Assembly (NCBI GenBank): GCA_021200315.1
Contig: JAJQGU010000053.1
Location: 19,975-83,974, forward strand
Direction: 5' to 3'
Length of the DNA stretch: 64,000 nucleotides
Source: Akkermansiaceae bacterium
Lineage (GTDB): Bacteria > Verrucomicrobiota > Verrucomicrobiia > Verrucomicrobiales > Akkermansiaceae
The position numbers were made by a program, and so were the translations under genes. Shown one piece after another: positions 1-8,316 of the stretch (the first letter of the stretch is position 1; each line of letters opens with the position of its first letter). The notes beneath the pieces are model-generated. The model searched no databases, was not told where the DNA came from, and saw only the letters and a program-made list of their open reading frames with translations.

Positions 1-1
1 T

Positions 2-295
2 TGGGGAGTGCAGGCGGCGAGCCGGGAAGGATTGACAGGCGTTTGGGTGGGGGTGCGCAAACTGGCTTCCATTGGCATTGGCGTGAGAAAATGGGTGACG
101 GCGCACGGTTTTGCCGTCAATGTCACACCCGTATCTCTGCCTCCGTTTCGTCATATCATTCCATGCGGGCTCGATGGAGTAGTGATGACCTGCCTGCAAA
201 ATGAGGGAGCCATCTGCTCCACAGAGGAATTTTCCGCCGTCCTTGCCCCATGTCTGGAAAGTATTCTGGAGGCGGAGATGCCCGTGCGCGGATAG
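2..295 (+). CDS. lipB: Octanoyltransferase LipB, C-terminal part (cut by window edge)
   Basis: LipB moves the octanoyl group from acyl carrier protein to the lipoyl domains of 2-oxoacid dehydrogenases and the glycine cleavage protein, in the cytosol. The visible part reads KLASIGIGVRKWVTAHGFA followed by NV, then an IIPCG segment; this is the conserved LipB block containing the lysine that helps bind the substrate and the cysteine of the PCG motif that forms the acyl-enzyme. The reading frame is open from base 2, so the start lies outside the window, and it ends with TAG at 293-295. About 95 codons remain of a protein usually 210-250 residues long. The assignment rests on motif recognition only. 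Confidence 0.85.
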   Translation, partial: WGVQAASREGLTGVWVGVRKLASIGIGVRKWVTAHGFAVNVTPVSLPPFRHIIPCGLDGVVMTCLQNEGAICSTEEFSAVLAPCLESILEAEMPVRG

Positions 296-411
296 ACAGT
301 CTGTAGAAAATGGAATGCCGATATAGAATATTCTCTGTCAGGGAATATCGGATAACAGATGAAAATGAAGGGCGGCTTTTGCCCGTGCCGGGGAAGAAGA
401 GCCCGGCGCGG

Positions 412-450
412 GAAAAAAGAGCGCCCCGCCGTATGACACGGGGCGCTCTT
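412..450 (-). terminator. Rho-independent terminator after the GreA-domain gene
   Basis: A 12-bp inverted repeat (AAGAGCGCCCCG at 417-428 and its complement at 439-450) with a 10-base loop. Read on the minus strand it ends in a run of six T at 413-418. It lies about 95 bases past the stop of the minus-strand gene and should end that transcript; lipB reads toward it from the other side. Confidence 0.8.
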
Positions 451-545
451 GAGACGGGAAAGACATTCACACGAGCTTCCCCGGACGAACGAGGAGGAAG
501 CCCTCCCGGACACCGGAGCGTCGGGCAGCAAGCTGCCGGAGAGAT

Positions 546-2441
546 TCACGGATTGACAGCCTCAATCTTCAAAACCGTGAGCTTTGCCGGCGCGTCACCC
601 GATTGGAGAGGCAGCCGGAAGCTGTCGCCCACCTTGTGCCCGATGAGCTTTTTGCCCATGCGGGATGAGTAGGAAACGACGTGATTTTCCGGATCGGAAT
701 CCCATGCGCCGAGAATGGTGAAGGTAATGCTGCTACCGCCTTCCACCGCAACGGTCATGCGCGTGCCCATGGCGGAAACGGAGGCGTCAATCCCTTTGAA
801 ATCGGTGGGATGAGCTTGGGCGAGGTTGCGTGCCAGTTCTTCCGAGCGGCGCATGAGCACTTGGCGGGTAGCCTTGGCGTCTTGATAGCCGCCGTTCTCC
901 CTCAAGTCACCTTCGGCTCGTGTGACGGCAAGATCATGTTTGTTCTGGGGAATGCGCACATTGATGATATCCTCGTATTCGGCTTTCACCTTGGCAAAGC
1001 TTTCGAGAGAGACGTAAAGAGGCTGCTTTTCCTGTACCTTGGTGCGGGCCAGCGCAATCTCCTGCAGGCGGGGATGTACCTTCATCATATTGGCGAGCAG
1101 AAGGCCGCGGTCAAGATCGTGGAGCGACGCCGAATCGTAAATCGACTTGGCAAAAGGACGGGCTTCCGCTTCAGAGACGCCGGTCACGAGGTCGGGAGCC
1201 AGCTCCTTGTCTTCCACCAGCATATTGCGCAAGCGAAGCGCTTTGCTGGGGCCGCCTTCGGCGCTGTCGCGCTCAATGGCGTTGATGATGGCCGAGCCGA
1301 GCAGGAGCTTGGTCTTTTCAAAGACCGGTTTTGCCACGCCCTTGCGTTCGTGGCAGAGCCAGACGAGCACGTCGGGCATGAGGCTCTGCCGGGAAATGCC
1401 GTTTTGAATATCGGCGAAGAGGTGTTCCTGTCCCCCTTTTTCGATGATGAATCGTGCGGCCTCTCCAATAGCCTTCGGTCCGCCGAACAGAAAAATATTC
1501 GTGGCATAGGCCAGCCATTGCGATTCCGTATCGAAGGCGTCGGGCAGGGCTGCATAAATTTTCTGCTGGCGAGCAGAAGAAATGTCACCGATGAAGGAGG
1601 TCATCTTTTCGGACGAGATGTCTCTCAATTTGTCGGTCAGTGAGATCAGCCCAGAGGGGTCGATTACCGTTTCCTTGGCGTCCGCATTGAGGGCGTCGAT
1701 CATTTCGTCGCGAATGAGGATCAGTTCGAGCACAGCTTGGGTTTCATGCTCACTGCCGGCTTTGATATCTCGTTCCACGGCTTCGGCCAGCTGGACGGCT
1801 TCTTGAGGGTGCCCCTTCAGAATATCCATCTTGGCCGCATCAAAAACGCGCACGCAGTCCGCAAGGTTTTCCGCTTCTTTATAGTCAGAGAGCAGAGCTG
1901 CTGCGGCGGAATCCGCGCTGCGCAGGATGATGCCGTCTCCCCGATGCATGGGAAGCTTGAATTCAGGAGCGTTGCGCATAGCCGCGCGCGCTTTCTCCCA
2001 CCATGATTTCCATTCGGGGTCAGGTACGACGCGTCCGCGCAGGTACTTTTCCAGATCATCTGTCGACATGGGCAGAACCTCGTCGGCTCCTTCGCGGAGA
2101 GAATAATTGTGTTCCAGTACGGAACGGAGGTATGAGAGCATGGTGCTCTCGTTCTTCGCCTTGTCCCAGCATGCCGCACGATCGTCGTAACAGTTGATCA
2201 GGAAATGCCCTTCCGGAATAGGCGTGAGCTGTTTGTAGGCCAGTTTCAGCCCCATCGGGTAATGCCTTTGAATCTCGAAATCGATGACTACTTCATTTTT
2301 GCCGATCTTCCAGCTCTCGACCTTTCCCACGCCCCACAATGAATGGAGCACATACTTGCCCGGAGAAAATTTATCCAGCCTTTCGGCGAATTCTATTGGG
2401 ATTTTCCCTTTTTCAACAAGGGTATCTAGATCAGCATGCAT
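546..2441 (-). CDS. Large protein with C-terminal GreA/GreB transcript-cleavage domain
   Basis: The last ~150 residues look like a GreA/GreB factor. A coiled-coil part contains GDLRENGGYQDAKATRQ, keeping the Asp and Glu of the acidic tip that GreA inserts into RNA polymerase to stimulate cleavage of backtracked RNA. It is followed by a beta-rich FKBP-like end (SSRMGKKLIGHKVGDSFRLP). The first ~480 residues are mostly helical with no domain I can name, apart from an N-terminal segment (KYVLHSLWGVGKVESWKIG) that looks like a small beta-barrel. The ATG at 2441 was chosen because the protein MHADLDTLVEKG is compact from there; the frame stays open to 2594. An AAAGGAG lies about 20 bases upstream, too far to be a typical ribosome site. 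Probably a transcription factor with an added N-terminal module. Confidence 0.7.
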   Translation of the reverse strand: MHADLDTLVEKGKIPIEFAERLDKFSPGKYVLHSLWGVGKVESWKIGKNEVVIDFEIQRHYPMGLKLAYKQLTPIPEGHFLINCYDDRAACWDKAKNESTMLSYLRSVLEHNYSLREGADEVLPMSTDDLEKYLRGRVVPDPEWKSWWEKARAAMRNAPEFKLPMHRGDGIILRSADSAAAALLSDYKEAENLADCVRVFDAAKMDILKGHPQEAVQLAEAVERDIKAGSEHETQAVLELILIRDEMIDALNADAKETVIDPSGLISLTDKLRDISSEKMTSFIGDISSARQQKIYAALPDAFDTESQWLAYATNIFLFGGPKAIGEAARFIIEKGGQEHLFADIQNGISRQSLMPDVLVWLCHERKGVAKPVFEKTKLLLGSAIINAIERDSAEGGPSKALRLRNMLVEDKELAPDLVTGVSEAEARPFAKSIYDSASLHDLDRGLLLANMMKVHPRLQEIALARTKVQEKQPLYVSLESFAKVKAEYEDIINVRIPQNKHDLAVTRAEGDLRENGGYQDAKATRQVLMRRSEELARNLAQAHPTDFKGIDASVSAMGTRMTVAVEGGSSITFTILGAWDSDPENHVVSYSSRMGKKLIGHKVGDSFRLPLQSGDAPAKLTVLKIEAVNP

Positions 2442-2774
2442 ATGTGCATTCAGGATAGCATAACTCCTTTCGAGGTCAACCCCAATTCCAGGTATGGAGA
2501 AGAAGAATGCTTCCTCCGCTCCATGAAAGGCGAAGAAAGATGAGAGCCTGCGGATGGCAGCTTTCCCGGGGAAAATGCCCCGCTCCGAGGGCACTCCCGG
2601 AGGAGACTTCCGCCCGTATCATTGACAAGCGCAGCCATGACAACTGAACGTGCGCATCGCGATGGCGATGAGAAGTCAACTTTCTCCCCTGCAAATATTT
2701 TCCTTTCTTTCGGGGAGAATCATGCTCTATCAGGAAGCTCCTTTCGACGGCCTCATGAGAAGAAAGTCTGACGT

Positions 2775-4100
2775 TCAAAAACGATAAGTCACTCCGGCAG
2801 AGACAAGAGCGTAATAGCGATTACGTTTGCTCACCTGTCCGCATTCGGCCTGATAATAACCCGCTTCGTCGCTCGGCGTTCCTGCATCGCGTCCGAAGGA
2901 TTGCGTGAAATCGTATCCGATGGTCATCGTGGCCCGCTCGCTCATGCGGACATCGACTCCAAGGCGCAGACCCAGAGCGGGATTTACGCGGACGCAATGC
3001 TCCCTCGCTTCGGATTTGATTGTCCCGGAGGCGTTTGACCGGGAATAGGCGACGCTGTAAAAAAGATCGAAATCCGTTTTTCGGATGATCGCTCCGCCCG
3101 CCAGACCGCAGCGGAGAGAGAATGTGGAATTTACTGCGTACGCCAGCTCCCATGTCGCGAGCAGAGGGATAGCTGTGATTTTGCTGTAGACGGAATGCTC
3201 ATATGCGGTATTTCCGCCGTCCTGTTCCATGCCTGCGCCTCCGTATCGATTGTTGGCTTCGCCGTAGTAATAGCCCGTAGTAAATCCAACGCGCTGCGAC
3301 AGGCGGGAACGGGACGACACTTCCCGGGCAATTGTTATTCCTCCGCCGTACAGATCGGAATCGACCCACTGATCGCCATTGTTTTCGTAGCCCCGGTTAG
3401 AATTCATCATGCCCATAGCGATGGAGACGAACCAATCGCTTCCGTTTTTCGTGCGGGTGAGAGGGGCGGAGTCGTCAAAGAGCATCGTGAAACCTGCGTG
3501 TACGGTGCCGGCTACGGCGTGGGTGCTTCTGGGGTAGGCGCTGTCATTGCTGAAACGCTTGAATGGCGTCATGCCCATCACGGAGTAGGCCGCATGGAGC
3601 GCCCATTTTGGGGAAAAACGCCAGGTGACGCCCGTGCCCGTGCCCGCGGCGAATGAATTGGAGCTCGTGCCGAGGTTCTGGTGAAAGTCCACTCCATCTT
3701 CTGTGCCGTACGCCTTCTGACGGGAGCCGGAATAGACATATCCCAATTGAACGCCGAGCCATGCGCTCCAGTTTTCCGAAACGTTCCAAGTATAGCGGTA
3801 TCCGGCGAGGAAAGGGAGCAATTCCTGCCTGAGGTGCAGTCTGAACTGCGGAGTATTCGCACTCTGCGAGCCATAGAACCACCCAGTGAGGAAATAAAGA
3901 TCATGGCTGCCCGTTTCCGTGGTTAAAAACCGGCAGGCTCGTCCCGTAGTGAAACCGTACAGAGTGTCGACGGTCATTTTGTCGTTCCAAGAGCTCATGA
4001 TGCCGACATTTTGTTCCATATACGCAGAGTCCTCGCCGACGGCAAGGGCGGCGGTGGTGAACAGAAGGAAGCAGGCGTTCAGTGTATGTGGGCGGGACAT
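2775..4100 (-). CDS. Probable outer-membrane beta-barrel protein
   Basis: 441 residues with an N-terminal signal peptide (hydrophobic core CFLLFTTAALAVG, probable cleavage before EDS). The body alternates polar and aromatic residues in the manner of beta strands (for example GYRYTWNVSENWSAWLGVQLGY) and the protein ends in VSAGVTYRF, the terminal Phe recognised by the BAM assembly machinery. I recognise no specific transport family. It stands alone between the GreA-domain gene and the divergent ugd. Location in the outer membrane is fairly safe; the function is unknown. Confidence 0.65.
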   Translation of the reverse strand: MSRPHTLNACFLLFTTAALAVGEDSAYMEQNVGIMSSWNDKMTVDTLYGFTTGRACRFLTTETGSHDLYFLTGWFYGSQSANTPQFRLHLRQELLPFLAGYRYTWNVSENWSAWLGVQLGYVYSGSRQKAYGTEDGVDFHQNLGTSSNSFAAGTGTGVTWRFSPKWALHAAYSVMGMTPFKRFSNDSAYPRSTHAVAGTVHAGFTMLFDDSAPLTRTKNGSDWFVSIAMGMMNSNRGYENNGDQWVDSDLYGGGITIAREVSSRSRLSQRVGFTTGYYYGEANNRYGGAGMEQDGGNTAYEHSVYSKITAIPLLATWELAYAVNSTFSLRCGLAGGAIIRKTDFDLFYSVAYSRSNASGTIKSEAREHCVRVNPALGLRLGVDVRMSERATMTIGYDFTQSFGRDAGTPSDEAGYYQAECGQVSKRNRYYALVSAGVTYRF

Positions 4101-4174
4101 GCACTTATATTAAGGATAATCGTATGTTAGTCAAGAGTTAATTGCATGCGTGACACATTTGTGCATATTTAGCC

Positions 4175-4203
4175 TTGCTTTTTTTTCTATCCTGATGTAG
4201 ATT
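4175..4203 (+). promoter_or_regulatory. Candidate sigma-70 promoter for ugd
   Basis: TTGCTT at 4175-4180, a 17-base spacer containing a T-run, and TAGATT at 4198-4203. The predicted start lies about 20 bases before the ugd ATG. Both boxes are 4 of 6 or better, so this is a fair but not certain match. Confidence 0.4.
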
Positions 4204-4228
4204 CCTCCGCCTCTATTCGGCAGTTGCA

Positions 4229-5557
4229 ATGAATCTATCTATTGTAGGAACAGGATATGTCGGTCTGACAACAGGGACGTGTTTTGCAGAAATGGGGCAC
4301 AATGTACTCTGCGTGGATAACGATTCCCGCAAAATCACGATGCTTTCCGAAGGGAAATGTCCGATCTACGAGCCTGGTCTGGAGGAGCTGATTCAACGCA
4401 ATATGGCAGAGAAGCGCCTGAATTTCACTTCAGACATCGCACGTGCCGTAGCCGAGAGCGACGTGGTTTTCATCGCCGTGCCGACGCCTCCCCAAGTGGA
4501 TGGTTCTGTAGATCTTTCCTACATTGAGGAGGTCTCGCGTGAAATTGCCGAAAGTCTTACGTCAAGCTGCGGCTATAAAGTAATCGTCGACAAGTCGACC
4601 GTGCCGGTCAGCACTGGTTCAAAAGTGATGCAGACGATTAAAACCTATGCCTCGGAAGGTGTGGATTTTGATGTGGTATCCAACCCTGAGTTTCTGCGTG
4701 AGGGCTGTGCCGTGTCAGATCTCCTGCATCCGGATCGCATTGTCATCGGATCGGATTCTCCGCGCGCCATGAAGGTGATGAAACAGGTGTACCAGTCTTT
4801 CGACGCGCCCATTCTGGAGACCGACCTCCATTCCGCCGAATTGATCAAGCATGCGGCCAATTCTTTCCTGGCGCTCAAAATTTCGTATATCAACGCCGTT
4901 TCCGCCGTGTGCGAACGCAGCGGGGCGGATGTGGAACTTGTCGCCGCCGGGCTCGGTCTGGACAAGCGCATTTCATCCCACTTTCTTCGCGCGGGGCTTG
5001 GCTACGGCGGTTCCTGCTTTCCGAAAGACGTGAAGGGGTTCATTCACATCAGTGATGCGTTGGGGGTGCCGTTCGATCTGCTGAAGGAAGTGGAGCGCAT
5101 CAATCAGCGGCAGATGGAACGTTTTCTGAACCGCATCCGTGAACGCCTGTGGGTGCTCCGCAACAAGAAAATAGCCGTTTGGGGACTTGCCTTCAAGCAG
5201 AACACGGATGATATCCGAGAATCCGTTTCCATCAAGCTTTGCCGCCGCATGGATGAAGAACAAGCCATCGTCAGAGCCTATGATCCGCAGGCGGCGGCAA
5301 ACGCCTCCCGCGGGCTGGCCGATACGCACGTCGAGATTTGCCGTGATATGTACGAATGCGTTCGCGACGCTGAGGTGCTTGTCATCGCGACGGAATGGGA
5401 AGAGTTTGCCTGTGCGGATTTCGGGAGGGTGCGGGAATTGATGCACTTGCCTGTGATTTTTGACGGACGGAATTTGCTGGAAGCCGAAAGCGTGGTGCGC
5501 GCCGGCTTTGAATACCACTCTGTAGGACGCCGCTCGGCATATCCTGCAAAGAATTAG
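4229..5557 (+). CDS. ugd: UDP-glucose 6-dehydrogenase
   Basis: Oxidises UDP-glucose to UDP-glucuronate with two NAD+, feeding surface polysaccharide synthesis. The 442-residue protein starts with a Rossmann fold (MNLSIVGTGYVGLTTGTCFAEMGHNV) and an Asp-containing CVDND that binds NAD ribose. The central domain carries HAANSFLALKISYINAVS. The active-site motif GLGYGGSCFPKD places the catalytic Cys at residue 263. The C-terminal domain begins WGLAFKQNTDDIRES, which binds the nucleotide sugar. All expected parts are present at the usual length. GDP-mannose dehydrogenase is the main alternative in this superfamily. tRNA-Arg starts seven bases after its stop and may be co-transcribed. Confidence 0.92.
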   Translation: MNLSIVGTGYVGLTTGTCFAEMGHNVLCVDNDSRKITMLSEGKCPIYEPGLEELIQRNMAEKRLNFTSDIARAVAESDVVFIAVPTPPQVDGSVDLSYIEEVSREIAESLTSSCGYKVIVDKSTVPVSTGSKVMQTIKTYASEGVDFDVVSNPEFLREGCAVSDLLHPDRIVIGSDSPRAMKVMKQVYQSFDAPILETDLHSAELIKHAANSFLALKISYINAVSAVCERSGADVELVAAGLGLDKRISSHFLRAGLGYGGSCFPKDVKGFIHISDALGVPFDLLKEVERINQRQMERFLNRIRERLWVLRNKKIAVWGLAFKQNTDDIRESVSIKLCRRMDEEQAIVRAYDPQAAANASRGLADTHVEICRDMYECVRDAEVLVIATEWEEFACADFGRVRELMHLPVIFDGRNLLEAESVVRAGFEYHSVGRRSAYPAKN

Positions 5558-5563
5558 TGCAAA

Positions 5564-5638
5564 GGGCTCATCGTTCAACGGATAGGACGTCGGTTTCCGG
5601 TACCGAAAATGAGGGTTCGATTCCTTCTGGGCCTGCCA
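5564..5638 (+). tRNA. tRNA-Arg (anticodon CCG)
   Basis: The cloverleaf folds completely: acceptor GGGCTCA with TGGGCCT (two G-U pairs), D-arm GTTC/GGAC, anticodon stem TCGGT/ACCGA with loop TTCCGGT giving anticodon CCG, T-arm GAGGG/CCTTC with loop TTCGATT, discriminator G and an encoded CCA at 5636-5638. It reads CGG codons. Confidence 0.93.
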
Positions 5639-5644
5639 AATTTC

Positions 5645-5672
5645 TTCAAACAAACAGCCCCTGTTTCAGGGG
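5645..5672 (-). terminator. Terminator after queC
   Basis: CCCCTG-TTT-CAGGGG hairpin at 5658-5672, followed on the minus strand by GCTGTTTGTTTG. It sits between the convergent tRNA-Arg and queC and best fits termination of queC. The stem is only six base pairs. Confidence 0.5.
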
Positions 5673-5709
5673 GAGCTGCGTTGGCGGATTTACGGGAGAA
5701 ACCCTTCAT

Positions 5710-6384
5710 TCAAGCTTCGTAAGAGGTGGGATCCGCTGTCCCAGCCTGCCGGAACGCTTGTTTTCGTTCCCTGCAAGTGGCGCAGACGCCGCAATGTCTC
5801 TCTCCTCCTTTGTAGCAGGAGTAGGTATGGGCAAAGTCCACTCCGAGGCGGACACCGAGGCGAATGATGGCGGCCTTGTCCTGGTCAATGAAAGGCCGCA
5901 GAAGATGCAAGCGTGCATGAGTGCCGGCGGCAACGGCCGCTTCCATGGCCTGCATGAATGATTCCCGGCAATCGGGGTAGACGGCGTGGTCGCCTGAATG
6001 GGCGGCGATTACGATGCCGCCGCAGCCGGCGCTTTCTGTGATGCCGGCGGCAATGGCAAGGAAGATGCCGTTGCGGAAGGGGACGACGGTCTGTCTCATG
6101 TTTTCCTCATTGTAGGGCTCTGCGGGAATGGCGGCAGCGCCGTTGAGCAACGCGGAATCAAGATGTTGTGCGATGGATGAGATATCGATGACGCGATGGG
6201 GGACGCCCGCGCTTTCCGCTTGGAACCCAGCGCAGGCGAGCTCATGGGAGCCATGGTTGGAACCGTAGTTGAAACTGAGGGCGAGACGAACCCTGTGCTC
6301 TCGCTGCGCCCAGCGGAGAGCGACGCTGGAATCGAGACCTCCGCTGAGAAGTACGGCCACTTGAAGAGGGGATGATGCGGACAT
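5710..6384 (-). CDS. queC: 7-cyano-7-deazaguanine synthase
   Basis: Converts 7-carboxy-7-deazaguanine to preQ0 with ATP and ammonia, a step of queuosine synthesis. The PP-loop motif SGGLDSS lies at residues ~14-20, and the C-terminal end carries the zinc ligands in CYKGGERHCGVCATC. The start was set at ATG 6384 (MSASSPLQVAVLLSGG), which matches the usual N-terminus; the frame is open back to 6426. Length about 224 residues is normal. It follows queF directly on the same strand, so the two last steps leading to preQ1 are encoded together. Confidence 0.92.
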   Translation of the reverse strand: MSASSPLQVAVLLSGGLDSSVALRWAQREHRVRLALSFNYGSNHGSHELACAGFQAESAGVPHRVIDISSIAQHLDSALLNGAAAIPAEPYNEENMRQTVVPFRNGIFLAIAAGITESAGCGGIVIAAHSGDHAVYPDCRESFMQAMEAAVAAGTHARLHLLRPFIDQDKAAIIRLGVRLGVDFAHTYSCYKGGERHCGVCATCRERKQAFRQAGTADPTSYEA

Positions 6385-6456
6385 AGAAAATAAAGAAGAA
6401 TTGCGCCGAGACAATGAAGAAGGCATCAGACGACTAAATATTTTTCAGGAGTGGGT

Positions 6457-6885
6457 TTACACGGGAGATGTTCCCGTGACGGGCGGCCTGTTCTGAGGTT
6501 TGTGTTCGGCGACGACTGTGAGCCGGATGCCGCCCCGCATACCGAAACGGCCTTCGACGCGCAGCCACGCGGGATCGATGGCCTGCACGAAATCGTCGAC
6601 GATGCGATTGACGATCTGTTCATTGAAAGCGGGATAGTTGCGATATGAAGCCAGATAATATTTAAGGGATTTGGTTTCCACGCATTGTCCCGCCGGGCTG
6701 TAGGTGATGGTGAGGCGGCAGGAATCCGGCTGGCCGGTGACGGGACAAAGAGAGGAGAATTCCGTCGTGTCGAGTTCGACGACGTAGGGGCGTCCGGGAG
6801 TGCGGTTGGGGAAGGATTCGAGCTTTGCGTCATCCGGGCTCGAAAAGAAATCGCTGTGTTTGCCGAGAAGTGTGAGATTGTCCAT
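6457..6885 (-). CDS. queF: NADPH-dependent preQ0 reductase
   Basis: Reduces the nitrile of preQ0 to the amine of preQ1 in queuosine synthesis. The 142-residue protein is the short, single-domain QueF type. The motif EFSSLCPVTGQPD contains the catalytic Cys that forms the thioimide and the neighbouring Asp. ETKSLKYYLASYRN is the conserved substrate-binding part containing the E-S-K-S-L-K-like block. It starts seven bases after the stop of the upstream gene, so it is in an operon running from the penicillin-binding protein to queC. A different open frame over 6426-6833 is a shadow. Confidence 0.92.
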   Translation of the reverse strand: MDNLTLLGKHSDFFSSPDDAKLESFPNRTPGRPYVVELDTTEFSSLCPVTGQPDSCRLTITYSPAGQCVETKSLKYYLASYRNYPAFNEQIVNRIVDDFVQAIDPAWLRVEGRFGMRGGIRLTVVAEHKPQNRPPVTGTSPV

Positions 6886-6891
6886 GTGCGT

Positions 6892-8316
6892 CTATTTCGT
6901 AGGGGAAAAAGCGTCTTTCAAGTGCGGTGAGACCAGGTTTCTGGCTGCCCGGTGAGCCTCTGGGGGAACATATTCTTCCCAAGACGGGTCGTTGGATTCG
7001 ATCATTTTCTGAATGTCGCGGGGGGTTTGCAGCAGATATTTCTGGTTGAAGTAGGGAACCTCGACAATGAGGCCGTTTTCGATAAGATGCTGGTAGAGAT
7101 ACTTGTACTTGGCAGGGGCCATGAATGTCTTGGCCGTGACAAATTCGCCCGTTCTCCTATTGATCCACGGGGTGACGTAGAGCTTGGTCTTATTCAGGAA
7201 AGTGCGTCCTATAGAAGAGAGTATGCCGCCGGGCAAGTCTTCCACCCATTTATCCTTGAAGAGTTCATTGAGCAGACCAATGGAAAGCGCAATGGCCACG
7301 GGTTCATTGGTGTATTGGTTGAGCAGGGCGGAGATGCGGTGGAAGTGCGTCATGTTGGTGACGAGCACCGTTTTGCCCAAGGCGGCAAGACTGTCGACGC
7401 GGTCGAGGAAGTCGAGATGGTCGACTTCATCGCCGCGCAGGAGATTGCTCATGGAAATCTCGCAGATATCGACGCCCCGCTCTTGCTGCGTCTCATTAAG
7501 AGAGGCGCGGAATTTGCTGCGCACGCTGTCCATCATTTCGAGATGGATGTTGCAAAGAGGACGAAAACTGCCGCGCATAAGCACGATAGGTCGTTTGTAG
7601 AGGACGTCTGCCGCCTGAGCCACCGAACCGTCCGGCTGAAAGAGAGTGGAATCGGACAGGCCGGACTGCACCAGCTGCAGTGCGAATAAACGGTTGTCCA
7701 CCATCTCGAATCCATGTCCTTCAAAGCGTACGACGTCGATTTCGAGGTGGCCGGGAGGAATGTCGTCGGCGAGGGATTCGATGAAAGACTGCATCTGATC
7801 CATCTTGTAAAAAACCGCATAGATGAGATTGACGCCGATTGCGCCCAGATCGCGCATTTGAGAAGCATGGTTGGGCTCTTTCAGCCGTACATGCACGATG
7901 AGATCAGAGTGGGGGGAGCCGGGCTGGAGTTGAAAGCGGATGCCGAGCCATGCATTCCAAGGCCCATTGTCGCGATAGCCCTTGATTTTCGCCGTATTGC
8001 AAAAGGCAAAGAAACGCGTGTTCTCTCCGCGCTTTTCGCCGAGGCGGTTGATCAGCTGCGTGAATTCATAATCCAGCATTTGCCGCAAGCGCGCTTCGGA
8101 TACATAGCGGCGAACCGAACCATAGAGTGTGTCGCTGACGGTCATGTCGTAAGCGGAGATTGTCTTGGCCACGGTGCCGGCCGCGCCCGAGGTGCGGAAA
8201 AACCAATTGGCGGTTTCCTGGCCGGCGCCTATTTCAGCAAAAGCCCCATATATGGACGGGTCGAGATTGATTTGGAGCGCTTTTTCTTGAGGGTCACTCA
8301 GCTCTTTGGTATCCAT
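6892..8316 (-). CDS. Conserved protein of unknown function (Bacteroidetes/cyanobacterial-type family)
   Basis: A 474-residue protein starting MDTKELSDPQEKALQINLD and containing GAFAEIGAGQETANWFFR and GTVAKTISAYDMTVSD. I recall a family with this N-terminal signature, found in Bacteroidetes and cyanobacteria and often mislabelled as a TonB receptor or nicotinate-nucleotide adenylyltransferase. I see no signal peptide, no membrane segment and no known active-site motif, so it is probably cytosolic. Its start overlaps the end of the penicillin-binding protein gene by 23 bases, and queF follows after six bases, which indicates translational coupling. No function can be given. Confidence 0.7.
   Translation of the reverse strand: MDTKELSDPQEKALQINLDPSIYGAFAEIGAGQETANWFFRTSGAAGTVAKTISAYDMTVSDTLYGSVRRYVSEARLRQMLDYEFTQLINRLGEKRGENTRFFAFCNTAKIKGYRDNGPWNAWLGIRFQLQPGSPHSDLIVHVRLKEPNHASQMRDLGAIGVNLIYAVFYKMDQMQSFIESLADDIPPGHLEIDVVRFEGHGFEMVDNRLFALQLVQSGLSDSTLFQPDGSVAQAADVLYKRPIVLMRGSFRPLCNIHLEMMDSVRSKFRASLNETQQERGVDICEISMSNLLRGDEVDHLDFLDRVDSLAALGKTVLVTNMTHFHRISALLNQYTNEPVAIALSIGLLNELFKDKWVEDLPGGILSSIGRTFLNKTKLYVTPWINRRTGEFVTAKTFMAPAKYKYLYQHLIENGLIVEVPYFNQKYLLQTPRDIQKMIESNDPSWEEYVPPEAHRAARNLVSPHLKDAFSPTK

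Noticed and set aside
681..1643. 320-codon open frame antisense to the GreA-domain gene
   Set aside because: Shadow frame; the minus-strand product has recognisable GreA features.
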